DNA of 64,000 bases from Rosa chinensis (taxonomy: Eukaryota; Streptophyta; Magnoliopsida; Rosales; Rosaceae): the NCBI RefSeq assembly GCF_002994745.2, contig NC_037090.1:4833501-4897500 (forward strand). Direction: 5' to 3'. Both the position numbers and the translations under genes were made by a program. Below, piece after piece: positions 12,311 through 24,393 of the stretch (position 1 is its first letter; every line of letters begins with the position of its first letter). The notes below the pieces were generated by a model. That model saw only the letters and a list, made by a program, of their open reading frames with translations, did not search any database and was not told the DNA's origin.

Positions 12311-14866
12311 GACGAAGAAGAAGAACGTAAATGAAGATTGTGCAGGGAATCGGGGCGGTACCGTTAAACTGAAGGAGAAACGCTTTGCGCGCAAAACGTG
12401 AAGAAAAGGTTAAAAGAAAAAGAAAATAGAATAATGGGTGGTTGAAAAGTATAAGACTTTAACTAATGATTCGGTGCAGTGGAGACCACAAGCAATCGCT
12501 TTCATTGAATTGGGTCACCCCAACTCAGGAAAAAAAAAAAAAAGACAAGTCCATTAGCTGAATACGATACTGGGCCGTACTAGTTTCGGTATAGGCCCGA
12601 TATTCACAACGTATGTTTTTACTTGTTGAGATGAGAAAGCGAACAACAAGGGGGCACAGTAAGACCACTTAGGGAAAAAAAAAATTTCAAAAAGGCATAA
12701 TTAACCAATTAAATTAAAGGTTAAGACGCATCGTTGGTGTTCGATTGTGGGTAGGATAGAGATCTGCAAACTAGTTTGACGATGTTTGGCCTTTGAGTTT
12801 TTAGTAGAGTCTAAATGAGCTTTCATCTTCTAAAGTTGGTAACGCAACATCATACTAGGAGCTAACAAAATTAATGTGAGACTGGATATAAACATTTTGT
12901 CCATTAAGTTCTTCATTTTCTAAGTCACTCCAAGCAAACTTAGTTTGAACATTATGTCGTGAAGACCCTGTTGGAGTTGGACTTGTTGCCGGATTCAACA
13001 TGTTGTTCAACAATAATCACATTCGAGCTCTCAATTTATATGCCAGGTTGAGCATCATTCAAAACAAAATTTGTACTAATCTCATCTCTTTAAGAGCTCT
13101 GCTGAAATAACTTGAAAAGAATTGGATAAAAGAACTGGAAAGACACGTTATTCACATTGTTCACAGTATTTAATTATTGAAGAATGGAATGGGAGAGAGG
13201 CTTGAAATTGAAAAAATCAATAATTAAACATATTATCAAACAGTTTAGTAAAAGACTGAAAGAGAAAGATTATTGTCGTCAATGGCCCGGCACCCTTGTG
13301 GCGGCTGGCGCTCCACCACAATTGGCAACTACATCATTGGTGGCACCGTAATTAATCTACTACGTCTTCTGTAAATTCGGTACTTTAAACACAATGTTCA
13401 CATACCCAAAAATGTAATCCTCTCCCATAAAGTCATGCTTTGCAAATATATGCTACAAAGGTGTGTGCCCTAAGCTTCATGGAAAAATTTGGTTTCCATG
13501 GCAACATCAACATGCATGTATTTGCAAAGCATGGCCTTATTGCAGTGGATACCCGAGGATGCAAACATCGTTGCTCTTCCGATTATGTGTATATTGTTCC
13601 TTGCCACCTCCTGAACGTACTACTCATCATCATCCCAGCTTCGACATAACCATGCATGGCAGTTACATGGCCTCTGGGTACCTATCCTCAACTCTTTTTT
13701 TGGAACTTGGAAGTAAAAGAAATTATAAATTGGGGGTGTGAGCTCGATGCCTTTCTCCATGATCTTCTGAAATGAGTCGAGCTTGACAATGTCTACTCTT
13801 TGCTTGCAAATTTATAGTCCCTCATCACTGGACCCTTCATGCACAATAGTGTGAGATATCATCACCTTCTGATAAAGATCAATCGGTTATATATGGCCGG
13901 ATCATCAGTTCCACCTGAGCCTTATTGAACTACCTCATTTAATTAGCACCATTCAATGCCATGTCTTGGTTTGCACAACGTTTCAATCTCTTCACAGACG
14001 TACCTCTATCTAGTCTCCCTAGAGTGCACCACATACATCACGTCTGCTCGATCATCTTGTATATACAATTATATATTAGTTATGTTGAATGTCTACTCCA
14101 ATTCATAACCTTTTTCATATATACATGTATATATAATTGTATATATGCCAGTCACATAATTGTTTTGCTGTTATTAATATTTCTCTTGTTTCAATTTTCT
14201 ACGTATACTCTTGCTATTTCTCGATTAGCTTCAACAAAAAATGTGTATTCTTCATTTTTTAGATTCTAATTAATTAAGGTGGTATGGAAGGATTCCTTTC
14301 ACTAGCCTCCCAATTACACGCCACAGAATTAGTTGCTTCAGTTGATAATGACTACTTTGCACATATGATAGAAAATATTTAAATCATTAACCACACCGAA
14401 AATGATATGGTAGCAAATTAAGGGGAATCCTCTTTTACTAATTTTGCATACCATTGTCATTTTTGTCCATAATTGTAGTAGCTCATGAGCCAATTTTCAG
14501 CACAAATTAAGAGGTAATGATTAAACCTGCTTTAGTTCAACTTGATTCAGTCGTGTAAATATATCAGCTTAGCTTCATCATACAATGGTTGATAAGTACA
14601 CGTGGTGTACCTTTATATAATACTATCTCGGGCTCTCTGCATTAGGGTTTTTGAAGAGAAGCTAAGATAGTGTAGAGATTAACCTTCCCTAAACTACCCC
14701 CTCAACTTTCCGCCCAAACTCATAAAAGTACAGTGCCACTACCGTAATAAGTACCAAATCCAGGTGCTTTGTCAAAGAACCTCTATTACCACCTCGATAT
14801 AAATAATTTTCACCACCATCTCTCTCCCTAAAACTTCATCCAAAGATTCAACGGCGGTCGATCACC
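12308..14866. other. Intergenic region without an assignable gene
   Basis: About 2.5 kb of mostly AT-rich DNA. Short open stretches around 13440-13740 and 13961-14269 are interrupted and match no family I recognise. They may be an eroded coding relic but cannot be supported as a gene. No terminal inverted repeats or LTR pairs were found. The last 150 bases hold the phytocystatin promoter. Confidence 0.5.
14798..14805 (+). promoter_or_regulatory. Likely TATA box of the phytocystatin gene
   Basis: TATAAATA lies 62 bases before the start codon. The short 5'UTR that follows (CACCACCATCTCTC...) is pyrimidine-rich, as is usual for plant leaders. Confidence 0.65.
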
Positions 14867-15211
14867 ATGCGTCTCCTCCTCCTCGCAATCATGGCCGTCC
14901 TCTTCTCTCTCTCTGCCGCCGCCCCAGACAGCCCTGTGCTCGGTGGTTGGAAGCCCATCAAGAACATCAACGACCCCCACGTGAAGGAGATCGCGGAGTT
15001 CGCAGTGTCGGAGTACAACAAGAAATCTAAGAACAAGTTGGTGTTCCAGAGCGTCGTCAAAGGTGAGACTCAGGTGGTCGCCGGCGAAAACTTCAGGCTC
15101 ATCATTGCTGTCAAGGATAAATCATCGGCTGTGAAATATGAGGTTGTTGTGTGGGAGAGGCTTTGGTTGAACAGTAAGATATTGACCTCCTTCAAACAAG
15201 TCAAGGAGTAA
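14867..15211 (+). CDS. Phytocystatin, secreted cysteine-protease inhibitor
   Basis: Single-exon gene of 114 residues, the usual size of a one-domain plant cystatin. These proteins block papain-family (C1A) proteases by wedging three contact regions into the active site. All three are visible: GG at 26-27, the reactive loop QVVAG at 69-73, and Trp in the second hairpin (RLWLNS, W100). The plant-specific N-terminal helix signature appears as IAEFAVSEYN (42-51). Residues 1-19 form a signal peptide (MRLLLLAIMAVLFSLSAAA), so the protein should enter the secretory pathway. The second-hairpin motif is LW and not the common PW. The gene lies 1.1 kb upstream of a papain-like protease in the same orientation. 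Whether this inhibitor acts on that enzyme is inference. Confidence 0.95.
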   Translation: MRLLLLAIMAVLFSLSAAAPDSPVLGGWKPIKNINDPHVKEIAEFAVSEYNKKSKNKLVFQSVVKGETQVVAGENFRLIIAVKDKSSAVKYEVVVWERLWLNSKILTSFKQVKE

Positions 15212-15446
15212 TTTATATGTCGATTTCTGTTGCTTATCTGCCTTCATTAATTTCGCTGTAATAAAGATCGAATGGAGAATTTAGCGCTTGTTATTAATTC
15301 TGATGGTGTTTCTAGATATTTCGTAATGTAACGTGTAAGTTTGATATATGCTCGATCAGGCTCATTTTTCTTCACTGTTTGGAAATTTTGTGAGTCTCCT
15401 CGTAATTAATTTAACATTTTAAATCCTGAAATAAATCCCTCTCACA

Positions 15447-15990
15447 AAAAAAAAAACGAAATAAATTTCAGGTAAGGAAACCACTAAATTAAATTGTAAC
15501 ACATATAACATAAACAAAAAATTACAGGTACAATTAATAGTGGTTGACCATAAAAATTACTGGTACATTTAATAGTGCTACTTTTTTTTTTTTTTTTTTT
15601 TTTGAGAAAATTTAATAGTGGTACGTTGACATTAAATTACTTGTAAAGCCCTCAATTTTGCAATGGCTTTTCAAAAGAACCTGTAATGGCTTTACCACAA
15701 AATTGAGGGCATTATCATTGAAAAAAAAAAAGAAATAAATTACAGGTAAGGAAACCACTAAATTAAATTGTAACACATACAACATAAACAAAAAATTACA
15801 GGTACAATTAATAGTGGTTGACCACAAAAATTACTGGTACATTTAATAGTGGTACGTTTTTTTTTTTTTTTGAGAAAATTTAATAGTGGTACGTTGACAT
15901 TAAATTACCTGTAAACCCTCAATTTTGCAATGGCTTTTCAAAAGAACCTGTAACAGTGTAATGGCTTTCCCACTATGTAATCGTTTTTTT
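15447..15990. repeat. Two-copy tandem duplication (about 270-bp unit) upstream of the cysteine protease
   Basis: Copy A covers about 15447-15720 and copy B about 15721-15990. Both contain AGGTAAGGAAACCACTAAAT, a poly-T run followed by TTTGAGAAAATTTAATAGTG, and GCAATGGCTTTTCAAAAGAA. The copies are offset by 274 bp at the left and 267 bp at the right because the poly-T runs differ. In copy A a 12-bp inverted repeat (CCCTCAATTTTG at 15649-15660, CAAAATTGAGGG at 15698-15709) encloses the shared element. Confidence 0.85.
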
Positions 15991-16237
15991 TTCAATGGTA
16001 CGTTGACCACAAAAATTAGAGGTACATTTAATAGTATTACATGTACATTTCTGAAAAGCCCTGTGATTCTTCACTATATATAACATAAAAGAAAATTACC
16101 AAATATTAATTAGAATTAAACCCACCAAATGAATCACTATTTTTCATAATTGTGATACTTTAAGAATGTCAAATCTTAAACCTGCCAAAATTAAATTCCG
16201 GTACATCTATCATAGTATGTGAGACATGTTCACATTT

Positions 16238-16245
16238 TATATAAA
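16238..16245 (+). promoter_or_regulatory. Likely TATA box of the cysteine protease gene
   Basis: TATATAAA is 96 bases before the ATG at 16341. A start site about 30 bases downstream would place the in-frame ATG at 16257 at or before the transcript start, which supports 16341 as the real start codon. Confidence 0.6.
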
Positions 16246-16340
16246 CTGATGATATCATGCTCTCTCCTTCACAGCTTGCTAAATCAAAGTCATTTAGTAT
16301 CAGAGAGCCCTCATTGTTATATACTGGGTGTATTACTGCA

Positions 16341-17497
16341 ATGGCTTTTCAAAATAACCTTGTTATAGTTGCCATTTTATCTATCATCTTGGGGGCAATG
16401 GCACAACCCCCAGCCACGTCCAACGATGAATTTGATCCCTCTACATTTTTTAAAACATTTGAGCAATGGATGGCACAGTTCGGACGCACTTACATTGACA
16501 ATGGAGAGAAAGAAAGGCGTCTCACCATGTTCGCGAAGAACATGCTATTTGTAAATAACTTCAACAGCCAACGGAATAAGACTTACAAGTTAAGAGTCAA
16601 CTTGTTTTCTGATATGTCCAATGAAGAATTTCTCGGACTTTACACTGGATTTCAAGCTCCCAATGTCACCTTAAACTCAAGCTCATTCCGAGGACAACGT
16701 AATATGAAATCTTTTAGGTACCAAGACCTGTCTGAAACTGATGTTCCAACTAGAATTGACTGGAGGGAACAAGGTGCCGTTACCCCCGTCAAGGAACAAG
16801 GACAATGCAGTAAGAACCACCATATCTCAAACCTTGATCAATTCCTTGTATATTAATGACTTTCTTCCACGTAAATTTATCAAATTCTCTGTACACATAT
16901 GCAGGTTCTTGTTGGGCATTTTCAGCAGTGGCAGCAATTGAGGGCATTACCAAAATCAAAAGTAACCAATTGATTTCACTGTCCGAGCAACAACTTGTGG
17001 ACTGTAACAGAGATCAAATTAACAAGGGCTGCGGTGGTGGTAATATGGAAGATGCCTTTAAATACATAAATGACAACGGAGGAATCACTAGTGAAGAAAA
17101 CTACCAATACAAGGGTGCAGAAGAGACATGTGACACTACTAAGACGACTGAATATGCTGCCAAGATAAACGGTTATGAAATGGTTCCTCCCAACAGCGAA
17201 AATGATCTACTAAAGGCCGTGGCCAAGCAACCAGTCTCAGTCGCCCTTGATGCCGATGGAGCTGAATTTAGGGCATACGCAAGTGGGGTATTTTCTGGTA
17301 ATTGCGGGACAAAACTAACCCATGCTGTTACAATCGTTGGGTACGGAACGACTGAAGAAGGCACCAACTATTGGTTAGTGAAGAATTCATGGGGCGAAAC
17401 CTGGGGTGAAAAGGGCTACATGAGAATTCTTCGAAATGCTGGTCCTCCAGGAGGTTTGTGTGGCATTGCTATGTACCCTTCTTATCCAACTGCATAA
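16341..17497 (+). CDS. Papain-like cysteine protease (C1A, SAG39/ervatamin-type preproprotein)
   Basis: Two exons, 16341-16809 and 16905-17497, encode 353 residues; the intron splits a Ser codon just before the catalytic Cys. The order is a signal peptide (about 1-21), an I29-type inhibitor prodomain with an ERFNIN-like helix ([18 protein letters not shown]) and a mature enzyme from about [13 protein letters not shown]. The catalytic set is complete: Gln153 (oxyanion hole), Cys159 in SSCWAFSA, His296 in [10 protein letters not shown] and Asn317 in KNSWG. GCGGG at about 198-202 matches the usual GCxGG. The residue before the Ser-Cys pair is Ser, giving GQCSSCWAF in place of the common GQCGSCWAF. 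There is no C-terminal granulin domain or ER-retention signal. Relatives act in vacuoles or secreted compartments, often in senescence; that role is inferred here. Confidence 0.95.
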
Positions 17498-17937
17498 GCT
17501 ATGGCACCCGCTCCCTCATCGCTGTAGTTAGTAAACATAACCTTGCAGATCGAATACGTAAGTTCAGATGCTAGGAACTAGTCACTAGTGATGATCAGGC
17601 TATGAAATTTTTTCCTTTTCTTTTTTTGTTTTGTTTGTTTTGTTTTTTATTGCATCTTTCCTATCAAATTTAGAAAATAATTATTGTTTCAAAAGAAGTG
17701 TGTAACAGTGAAACAAGAGGCCTGAGAACATTACTGAAACAAGTATTCCAATACTAACCATTTGGTCTAGTACTTATTGATCGACAATGTATAATTAGTA
17801 TTCTTTTAATCACTTAAAAATGAAATTGAAATCCTCTGATCAAAGACATAATTGTATAGTCTATCTATGTGTAGAGATATATACTACTTGACAATGAACA
17901 AGAATAATACTCATTTTGACAATGAACAAGAATAATA
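17498..17937. other. 3' flank of the cysteine protease gene
   Basis: AT-rich, with a T-rich run at about 17606-17650. A 26-bp direct repeat (core GACAATGAACAAGAATAATA) occurs twice at about 17888-17942, next to the left end of a MITE. No gene seen. Confidence 0.5.
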
Positions 17938-18893
17938 CTCAATGAGGCCTAAGATTTATGGCCTCAATATTAGGTGTCATGCCATGTCACCTACACACAT
18001 CACCTATTTGTCAAATCATGCAATGTAATTCTTGAGAAAAATACAATTTTAGCCTTCCAAAATCTAATGACTCCAAGTTATTTTGATTTTTTTTTCTAAA
18101 AGAAAAAATTATTTTATCTTTTTTTTTTCTTGTCATTACACTCATGCTTAGATTTAAATAACAATGTCAAGAATAGAAAAAATTTCATGTAATTCAATCA
18201 ATAGATTTGCACATACATTTGATCAATAGATTTGCATAATACATGTATATGAGTTCAACCTTTGTTGCGTTTATGTAAATTTTGAAAATATAATGTGAAA
18301 AATACATAGTTATATCATTATATATGTTCTTATGTTCATTCTTTTCTCTTTATGTAGTTAGGGTTTAAACGTTATATTTTAGTTTATTATTTTCTGTTTG
18401 TTTATTTTCCTTATATTTAGATTGTAGATGATAATTAATGAATGCTACTAACATGAATTTTTTTTCTTACCTCTTAATTTAGACATATGTATTTTCCAAA
18501 TTCAATTTATTAATGCTATTTTTTTGGATGAAATTAATCAATAAAGTTATTACCTATTTCTTGACACCTAATTCAATATATTTATGCTATTTGGAAAGAA
18601 AAATTATAGGAATGAATTTAAATAAATGAAGAAAAATATTGGTTAAAGAATTTGTAGACATACCTCTTAAATTAATGCATAATTAATAGCTGATTTTTTT
18701 TCCTCACCTAATTAAATTCATTAATGTAATTGATTCACCCCTAACATCTAAAAGGAAATATAAAAGGGTAAAGTTGGTGTTGCAATAGTATGATGTGGCA
18801 AGATATATTATGTGAAATTGAAAATAAAATTAGTATTTGCTTACATGGCATGACACCTAGGATTTGAGGCCATAAATCTTAGGCCTCATTGAG
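17938..18893. mobile_element. AT-rich MITE-like element with about 50-bp terminal inverted repeats
   Basis: The left end (17938-17988: CTCAATGAGGCCTAAGATTT ...) is an almost perfect reverse complement of the right end (18843-18893: ACATGGCATGACACCTAGGA ...). The inverted arms share CAATGAGGCC, TTATGGCCTCAA and GGTGTCATGCCATGT. The 950-bp interior is AT-rich and non-coding. No clear target duplication could be fixed, so the superfamily is undecided. Confidence 0.8.
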
Positions 18894-19670
18894 GCCCTAT
18901 ATCATTGCCCTACTATAAAATCTACATAAATAAGCATACCTTCATCTGGCATAATAACACCCACTTGTAATTCACCCACACACACACACACAAACACAGG
19001 AATGTTTAGAGGCAGTGTCCGCAAAGGACTTTACGAAGTGCAAATTATATCTTCCAAATTAATATCAGTCGTTGGATGGGTGTAATCGAACTTCAACGCC
19101 TTACTTGAAAGCCAACGTGTACGTGATTCTAGTTTGTCACTTTATTTCTTTCTTTCTTTGACCAAGTTTGTCAAGAACCACATTGCAGCTCTCTCATGAA
19201 TCATCTTGCTTCAGAGAGATGGTGAGAATCTAAAACTAGAAACCACAGATTTGTTGAGGACTTTTCCACTTTGAGATAAATCTCATTGCACCACCCACAA
19301 AGCTTCTCACCTCTCTCACCCATCAATAATAGTACGGCTAGATCCAGAAACACATACTGAATTTCACGTTAACATATAATTATTAAAGATGGAGAAGAAC
19401 TAAAAAGAAAATGAGAAAACAGAGAGCTATCCCAACTCGAATTCTCACTGACAAAAAGACAAATGTGAAGATTAAAAGCAAAGCCAGAGATTTTGGATCT
19501 AAGAGAGAAGAATTCGTTCAAAGCATATGCAAAATCTAATCTTGATATCTACGATCTCATCTTGAATCCCAAATATGGGCTTCTATTTCTTTTTTAAATT
19601 GTAGAAGTGAATAGTGATGCGTTGAGACTTGAGATTTGAGAACTTGGGAGTTTGAAGCGGTGAGAGCGCA
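18894..19670. other. Intergenic DNA left of the solo LTR
   Basis: No gene seen. It contains a short (CA)n run near 18978-18993. The last five bases, GCGCA (19666-19670), are the left target-site duplication of the adjoining solo LTR. Confidence 0.5.
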
Positions 19671-21716
19671 TGATAGGAGCATTTTAATGTGATATTTTAA
19701 ATGTTAATTCCTCACATTTTGCTTAGTTATTCCTTAACGAATCGATTTTTAACTTAATTTCTAATTTTAGGTACATTGGAGTAGATGAAGAAGAAATGAG
19801 TGTTACGTCCATAATTACCTAGAAATGATGGAGAAGAATGAAAATGCACTAAAAAGTCAACCTTGAATATTTTCTTACTCCGGCTAGGAGAATCAGAGCC
19901 AAGCAAGGAAGAAGGAGCGGCCACCTGACCAAATGAACTCGAAATGAGCTGAAACTCGGCAGATCCATTCTAGACACCCAAATGATCATTTCTTATGAAG
20001 AGTGCCAGAGAAAAATATGAGTGGAAGGCCTTCAAACAATCAGCCCAATTTTCTACAGAAGTAAAACTGGAAAACTGGACCTGTAAGAGGTCCAGCAGCA
20101 TTTCCGGCCCAACCACATGGAATAAAGCTCTGAAAATTTGTCAGGATGATCTACACTCATAGTGGAACATTTTTTATGAAGAAGTCGAAGGCTCATTCTG
20201 AAGTTTTGATGGAGAAATAATTGAAGGAATAAAGGGGAAGAAACTGACCTGAAAACAGCTCAACACCACATATTCATGTTTCCCACCCATATGAAGAAAG
20301 CATTTCTTTTTCCTTGGATACATTTTTTCTACCCTAAAAGATCATCATCACTTCCACATTTCTTCACCTTCATGCTTTGCTTTCATCATTACCTCATCTT
20401 TTACATATTTTACAAACCACTCTCATACTCCACTTTCATTATTTTTCTTCATCTCATCATTTCACTCTTCTTTTTCTTCCCTATTTAAACACCTTCTCCT
20501 CTCACTCTCAATCACCAATTTCTGAATCCATAACACATCTTCCTTCATCCATCTCATCTTCTTTGTCTCTCCATTTCCTTTCCATTTTCTCTCCATCCTC
20601 TAGTGCATTCAACGTTTCAAGCAAGGGAGAAGAAGAAGAAGAAGGAGCCGTGAGCATCATCATCCATCCTCCACCTTGAAGCTTGCTTTCGAGATTCAAG
20701 AATCCATAACGTTTCATCCTTCATCCCCATCTCCATCTCACGGTGTAATTCAACCTCTTTCTTTGTAATCTTGCTTAGTTTCGTGAGAATTATTTTTAGT
20801 TGACATTTATGTTTGAATAAAGTTTATATTCTGAAATTTTATGATTGAATAAGGATTTTCGATTTCTATGTTGTGATTCCATAGTTGCTTATGTGTGATT
20901 GTTCGATTGAATTTGCTTGATAGAAAACTTTTATATGTTTATCTTATTTGGGTCGACACTTATAGGATTTGCATGTAATTGGTGCTAGGTTTAAGAACAT
21001 GAAATCGACTTTTCGTTTTGTGTAAACTTGAATCAAAGTAGTAAAGGTTTTGGACAAAAATCGAATTCAATTGAAGAGGATTGCAATTAGGTGAACTTAT
21101 TCATACTAAGTTGTACACTTGAGTTGATAGCCTTTCTCTATGTGTAATGCATTAAACATGACATGATTGACTAGCTTTCTAGGGCTTGATTGCATGTTTG
21201 ATAGGATTGATCTAGGTGCTTTCGCTTAGGTTAATTAGCATTGAAAAGTAAAATATGGGAAATCATTTGCTTTCGAATGTTTCACATGATCAACTCCTCT
21301 CTCATGACTTGGAAGAACAATTATAGGGTTTGAATCGAATTTGATTACATGGAATTGATTTTGATCTTTGTTCCTTGCGTTCCACCCTTGTATATATGTT
21401 TTTACGTTTTCTTTATTTTATTTATTTTAATTTTAATTTTAAGAATCCTAAACCCCCCCCCTTATTTGTGTTTACTTGTATATATTTATTCTTTATTTTA
21501 TTTTTGTAAATAATACTTTTTTATTTTAATTCTTTATTTGTTTATACAATTGTATATTTTTTTTATTCTTTATTTTATTTTTGTAAATAATAATTTTCTT
21601 TATTTGTTTCACAATTACATGTGTACCCTCAATCCCCGGAATAGAACGATCCCTATTTGCTTATACTACTAACGATATTTCAGGGTTAAATTGCGCGCTT
21701 GCTTCGAGCGACATCA
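19671..21716 (+). mobile_element. Solo LTR, same family as the WOX-carrying retrotransposon
   Basis: It starts TGATAGGAGCATTTTAATG and ends GACATCA, and is flanked by identical 5-bp duplications GCGCA (19666-19670 and 21717-21721). It shares its first 100 bases, a TATA region near 20478 (CCCTATTTAAACACC) and most of its last 900 bases with the LTRs at 22535 and 29399. It is longer (2046 bp) because of extra sequence at about 19800-20270, so it belongs to a divergent subfamily. Intact flanking duplications point to LTR-LTR recombination of a former full element. Confidence 0.88.
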
Positions 21717-21737
21717 GCGCACACGCGTCATCTACCC

Positions 21738-22302
21738 GCATATGGTTTTTTTAGTCAATAGGCCTGCAGACACCCCTATTGAGTAAAATCACAAACTTGC
21801 AGAGTATATATTGATCAAATCCCAAAAGACAAGGCTCGATATCAAAGGCTTGTTGGTAAGATTGATTTAATTGTCTCATACTCGACCTAATATTGCCTAT
21901 ATTGTGAGTGTTATTAGTCAATTCATGCATAATCCGAGTGAAATGCACATAAAAGCAGTGACTCATATATTGAAGTATTTGAAGTCAGCACCTTGGGAAA
22001 TGACTCATGTTCTCCAAGTATAGTCACTTCAACATTAGTGGATATATTGATGCAGATTGGGCTGGATGTGTTCCTAATTGGAGATCCATTTCAGGTATAA
22101 CCTTTACTTGGCGAAGTAAAAGGCATAAAGTAGTAGCTCTATCAAGTGCTGGATGATCAGTATCGTGGCCGGGTATGGCACATGGAGTGTGTGAACTTTT
22201 ATGATTGAGAAATTTACTTCATGATTTAGGGTTCAAACCCAAATGAGCCATGGACTGTATATGATAATAAGGCGGCCGTGGATATAGCACATAATCTAAT
22301 AC
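21738..22302 (+). pseudogene. Ty1/copia polyprotein relic, RNase H part (first piece)
   Basis: Degraded coding sequence on the plus strand. Readable pieces such as RPADTPIE, DKARYQRLVGKIDLI, PNIAYIVSVISQFMHNPSE and HILKYLKSAPW are typical of the copia reverse transcriptase to RNase H boundary. Frameshifts and stops follow. It ends at the 9-bp duplication of the Mutator-like insertion at 22303, and its reading resumes at 31558. It is the oldest layer of the nested stack. Confidence 0.85.
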
Positions 22303-22534
22303 GGATTCGGCTCCTCTAAAGTGAGTAAGTCATGAAGTTCATAAAACCTCCAACTTCCATTTAATCTAATAGCTCAATCATATCCACGTTAATTAACAAA
22401 TTTTAAAAATTTCTTTTCCATATTGACCTTAATACTATACATTTTTTTTCTTTAATTATTTAGTCTTCATCTTTGTTCTCTGCTTCTAGGAACCTGAGCT
22501 TCCATAGATTTCTCAGAAAAACAAAGTTGCATAG

Positions 22535-24388
22535 TGATAGGAGCATTTTAATGTGATATTTTAATAGTTAATTCCTCACATTTTGCTTAGTTAATTCCTT
22601 AACGAATCGATTTTTAACTCAATTTCTATTTTCTTAGGTACATTGGAGTAAATGATGGTGAAATGAGCATTATGTCCACACTTACCTACAAATGGTGGAG
22701 ATAAAATTGAAGTAAATGAGTAGGAAATCCATCATCATCATCACCCAAAAATATTCCATGTTTTAGGGTGTAATCATCATGTTTTCTCCATCATTTCTCA
22801 CACTAATCCACCATCATCATCACCCAAAAACATTCCATGTTTTAGGGTGTAATCATCATGTTTTCTCCATCATTACTCACACTAATTTACTCCATCTTTT
22901 CCAATTTCACTCTTCTTTCTCTTCCCTATATAAACACCTTCTCCTCTCATTCCAAAACATATTCCTTCATCCATTCCATCTTCTTTGTCTCTCCATTTCC
23001 TTTCCATTTTTCCACAACATTCCTTCATCCATTTCATCTCCTTGTCTCACCATTTCCTTTCCATTTTCCCAAACATTCCTTCATCCATTTCATCTTCTTG
23101 TCTCACCATTTCCTCTCCATTTTCCTTAGTCACCAATTCCTTCATCCATTTCATCTTCTTGTCTCACCATTTCCTCTCCATTTTCCTTAGTCACCAATTC
23201 CTTCATCCATCTCATCTTCTTTGTCTCTCCATTTCCTTTCCATTTTCCTTCTCCATTCTCTAGTTTTAAGTTTATGCATTTTCAAGCAAGGAGAGGAAGA
23301 AGAAGAAGGAGCCGTGAAGATCATATCCTCCATCATCCACCTTGAAGGCTTGCTTCCAAGATTCAAGATCCAACCATCTAGCTCTCCATCTCCATCTCCA
23401 CTCACGGTGTAATTCGTTCCTTTTCCTTGTAACCTTTTTGGTTTTCTTGTTTGAATTCATATGAACTTGTTTCTAGTTAACAATAATGTTTAGGGTAAAG
23501 TTTAAACCCAACTTCTATGTTTAAATAAAGTTTTCGAATTCCATAATTGTGATTCTAAGTTGCTTATGTGAGTTTGTTCAATTGAATTTGCTTGATAGAA
23601 AACTTTTATATGTTTATCTTATTTGGGTCGACACTTATAGGATTTGCATGTAATTGGTGCTAGGTTTAAGAACATGAAATCGACTTTTCGTTTTGTGTAA
23701 CTTGAATCAAAAGTAGTAAAGGTTCTGGACAAGAATCGAATTTAATTGAAGAGGATTGCAATTAGGTGGACTTTTCCATAACTAAGTTGTACACTTGAGT
23801 TGATAGCCTTTCTCTATGTCTAATGCGTTGAACATGTCATGATTGACTAGCTTTCTAGGGCTTGATTGCATGTTTGATAGGATTAATCTAGGTGCTTTCG
23901 CTTAGGTTAATTAGCATTGAAAAGTAAAATATGGGAAATCATTTGCTTTCGAATGTTTCACATGATCAACTCCTCTCTCATGACTTGGAAGAACAATTAT
24001 AGGGTTTGAATCGAATTTGATTACATGGAATTGGTTTTGATCTTTGTTCCTTGCGATCCACCCTTGTATATATGTTTTTACGTTTTCTTTATTTTATTTA
24101 TTTTAATTTTAATTTTAAGAATCCTAATCCCCCCTTATTTGTGTTTACTTGTATATATTTATTCTTTATTTTATTTTTGTAAATAATACTTTATTATTTT
24201 AATTCTTTATTTGTTTATACAATTGTATATATTTATATTCTTTATTTTATTTTTGTAAATAATACTTTTCTTTATTTGTTACACAATTACAGGTGTACCC
24301 TCAATCCCCGGAATAGAACGATCCCTATTTGCTTATACTACTAACGATATTTCAGGGTTAAATTATGCGCTTCCCAAAAGCGGCATCA
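22535..24388 (+). repeat. 5' LTR of the WOX-carrying retrotransposon
   Basis: 1854 bp, TG...CA ends (TGATAGGAGC ... GCGGCATCA). A TATA box (CCCTATATAAACACC) lies near 22925. The first 450 bases are nearly identical to the 3' LTR; the middle third is closer to the solo LTR at 19671. Confidence 0.9.
22966..23250. repeat. Variable tandem repeat just downstream of the LTR TATA box
   Basis: About five copies of a roughly 55-bp pyrimidine-rich unit (CCTTCATCCATTTCATCTTC ... CCATTTCCTTTCCATTTTCC). The 3' LTR has about two copies (29826-29940) and the solo LTR about one (20545-20600). Copy number explains much of the LTR length difference. Confidence 0.8.
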
Positions 24389-24393
24389 ATTTT

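Noticed and set aside
13440..14269. Possible gene between the KMS-like gene and the cystatin
   Set aside because: Only short open stretches in changing frames; no recognised domain or splice pattern.
16257..16340. 28-residue N-terminal extension of the cysteine protease
   Set aside because: It would precede the signal peptide and lies almost at the predicted transcript start.
22779..23460. Overlapping ORFs in the LTRs (Phe/Pro/Ser/His-rich)
   Set aside because: Produced by the pyrimidine-rich tandem repeat; the frames are not kept between LTR copies.
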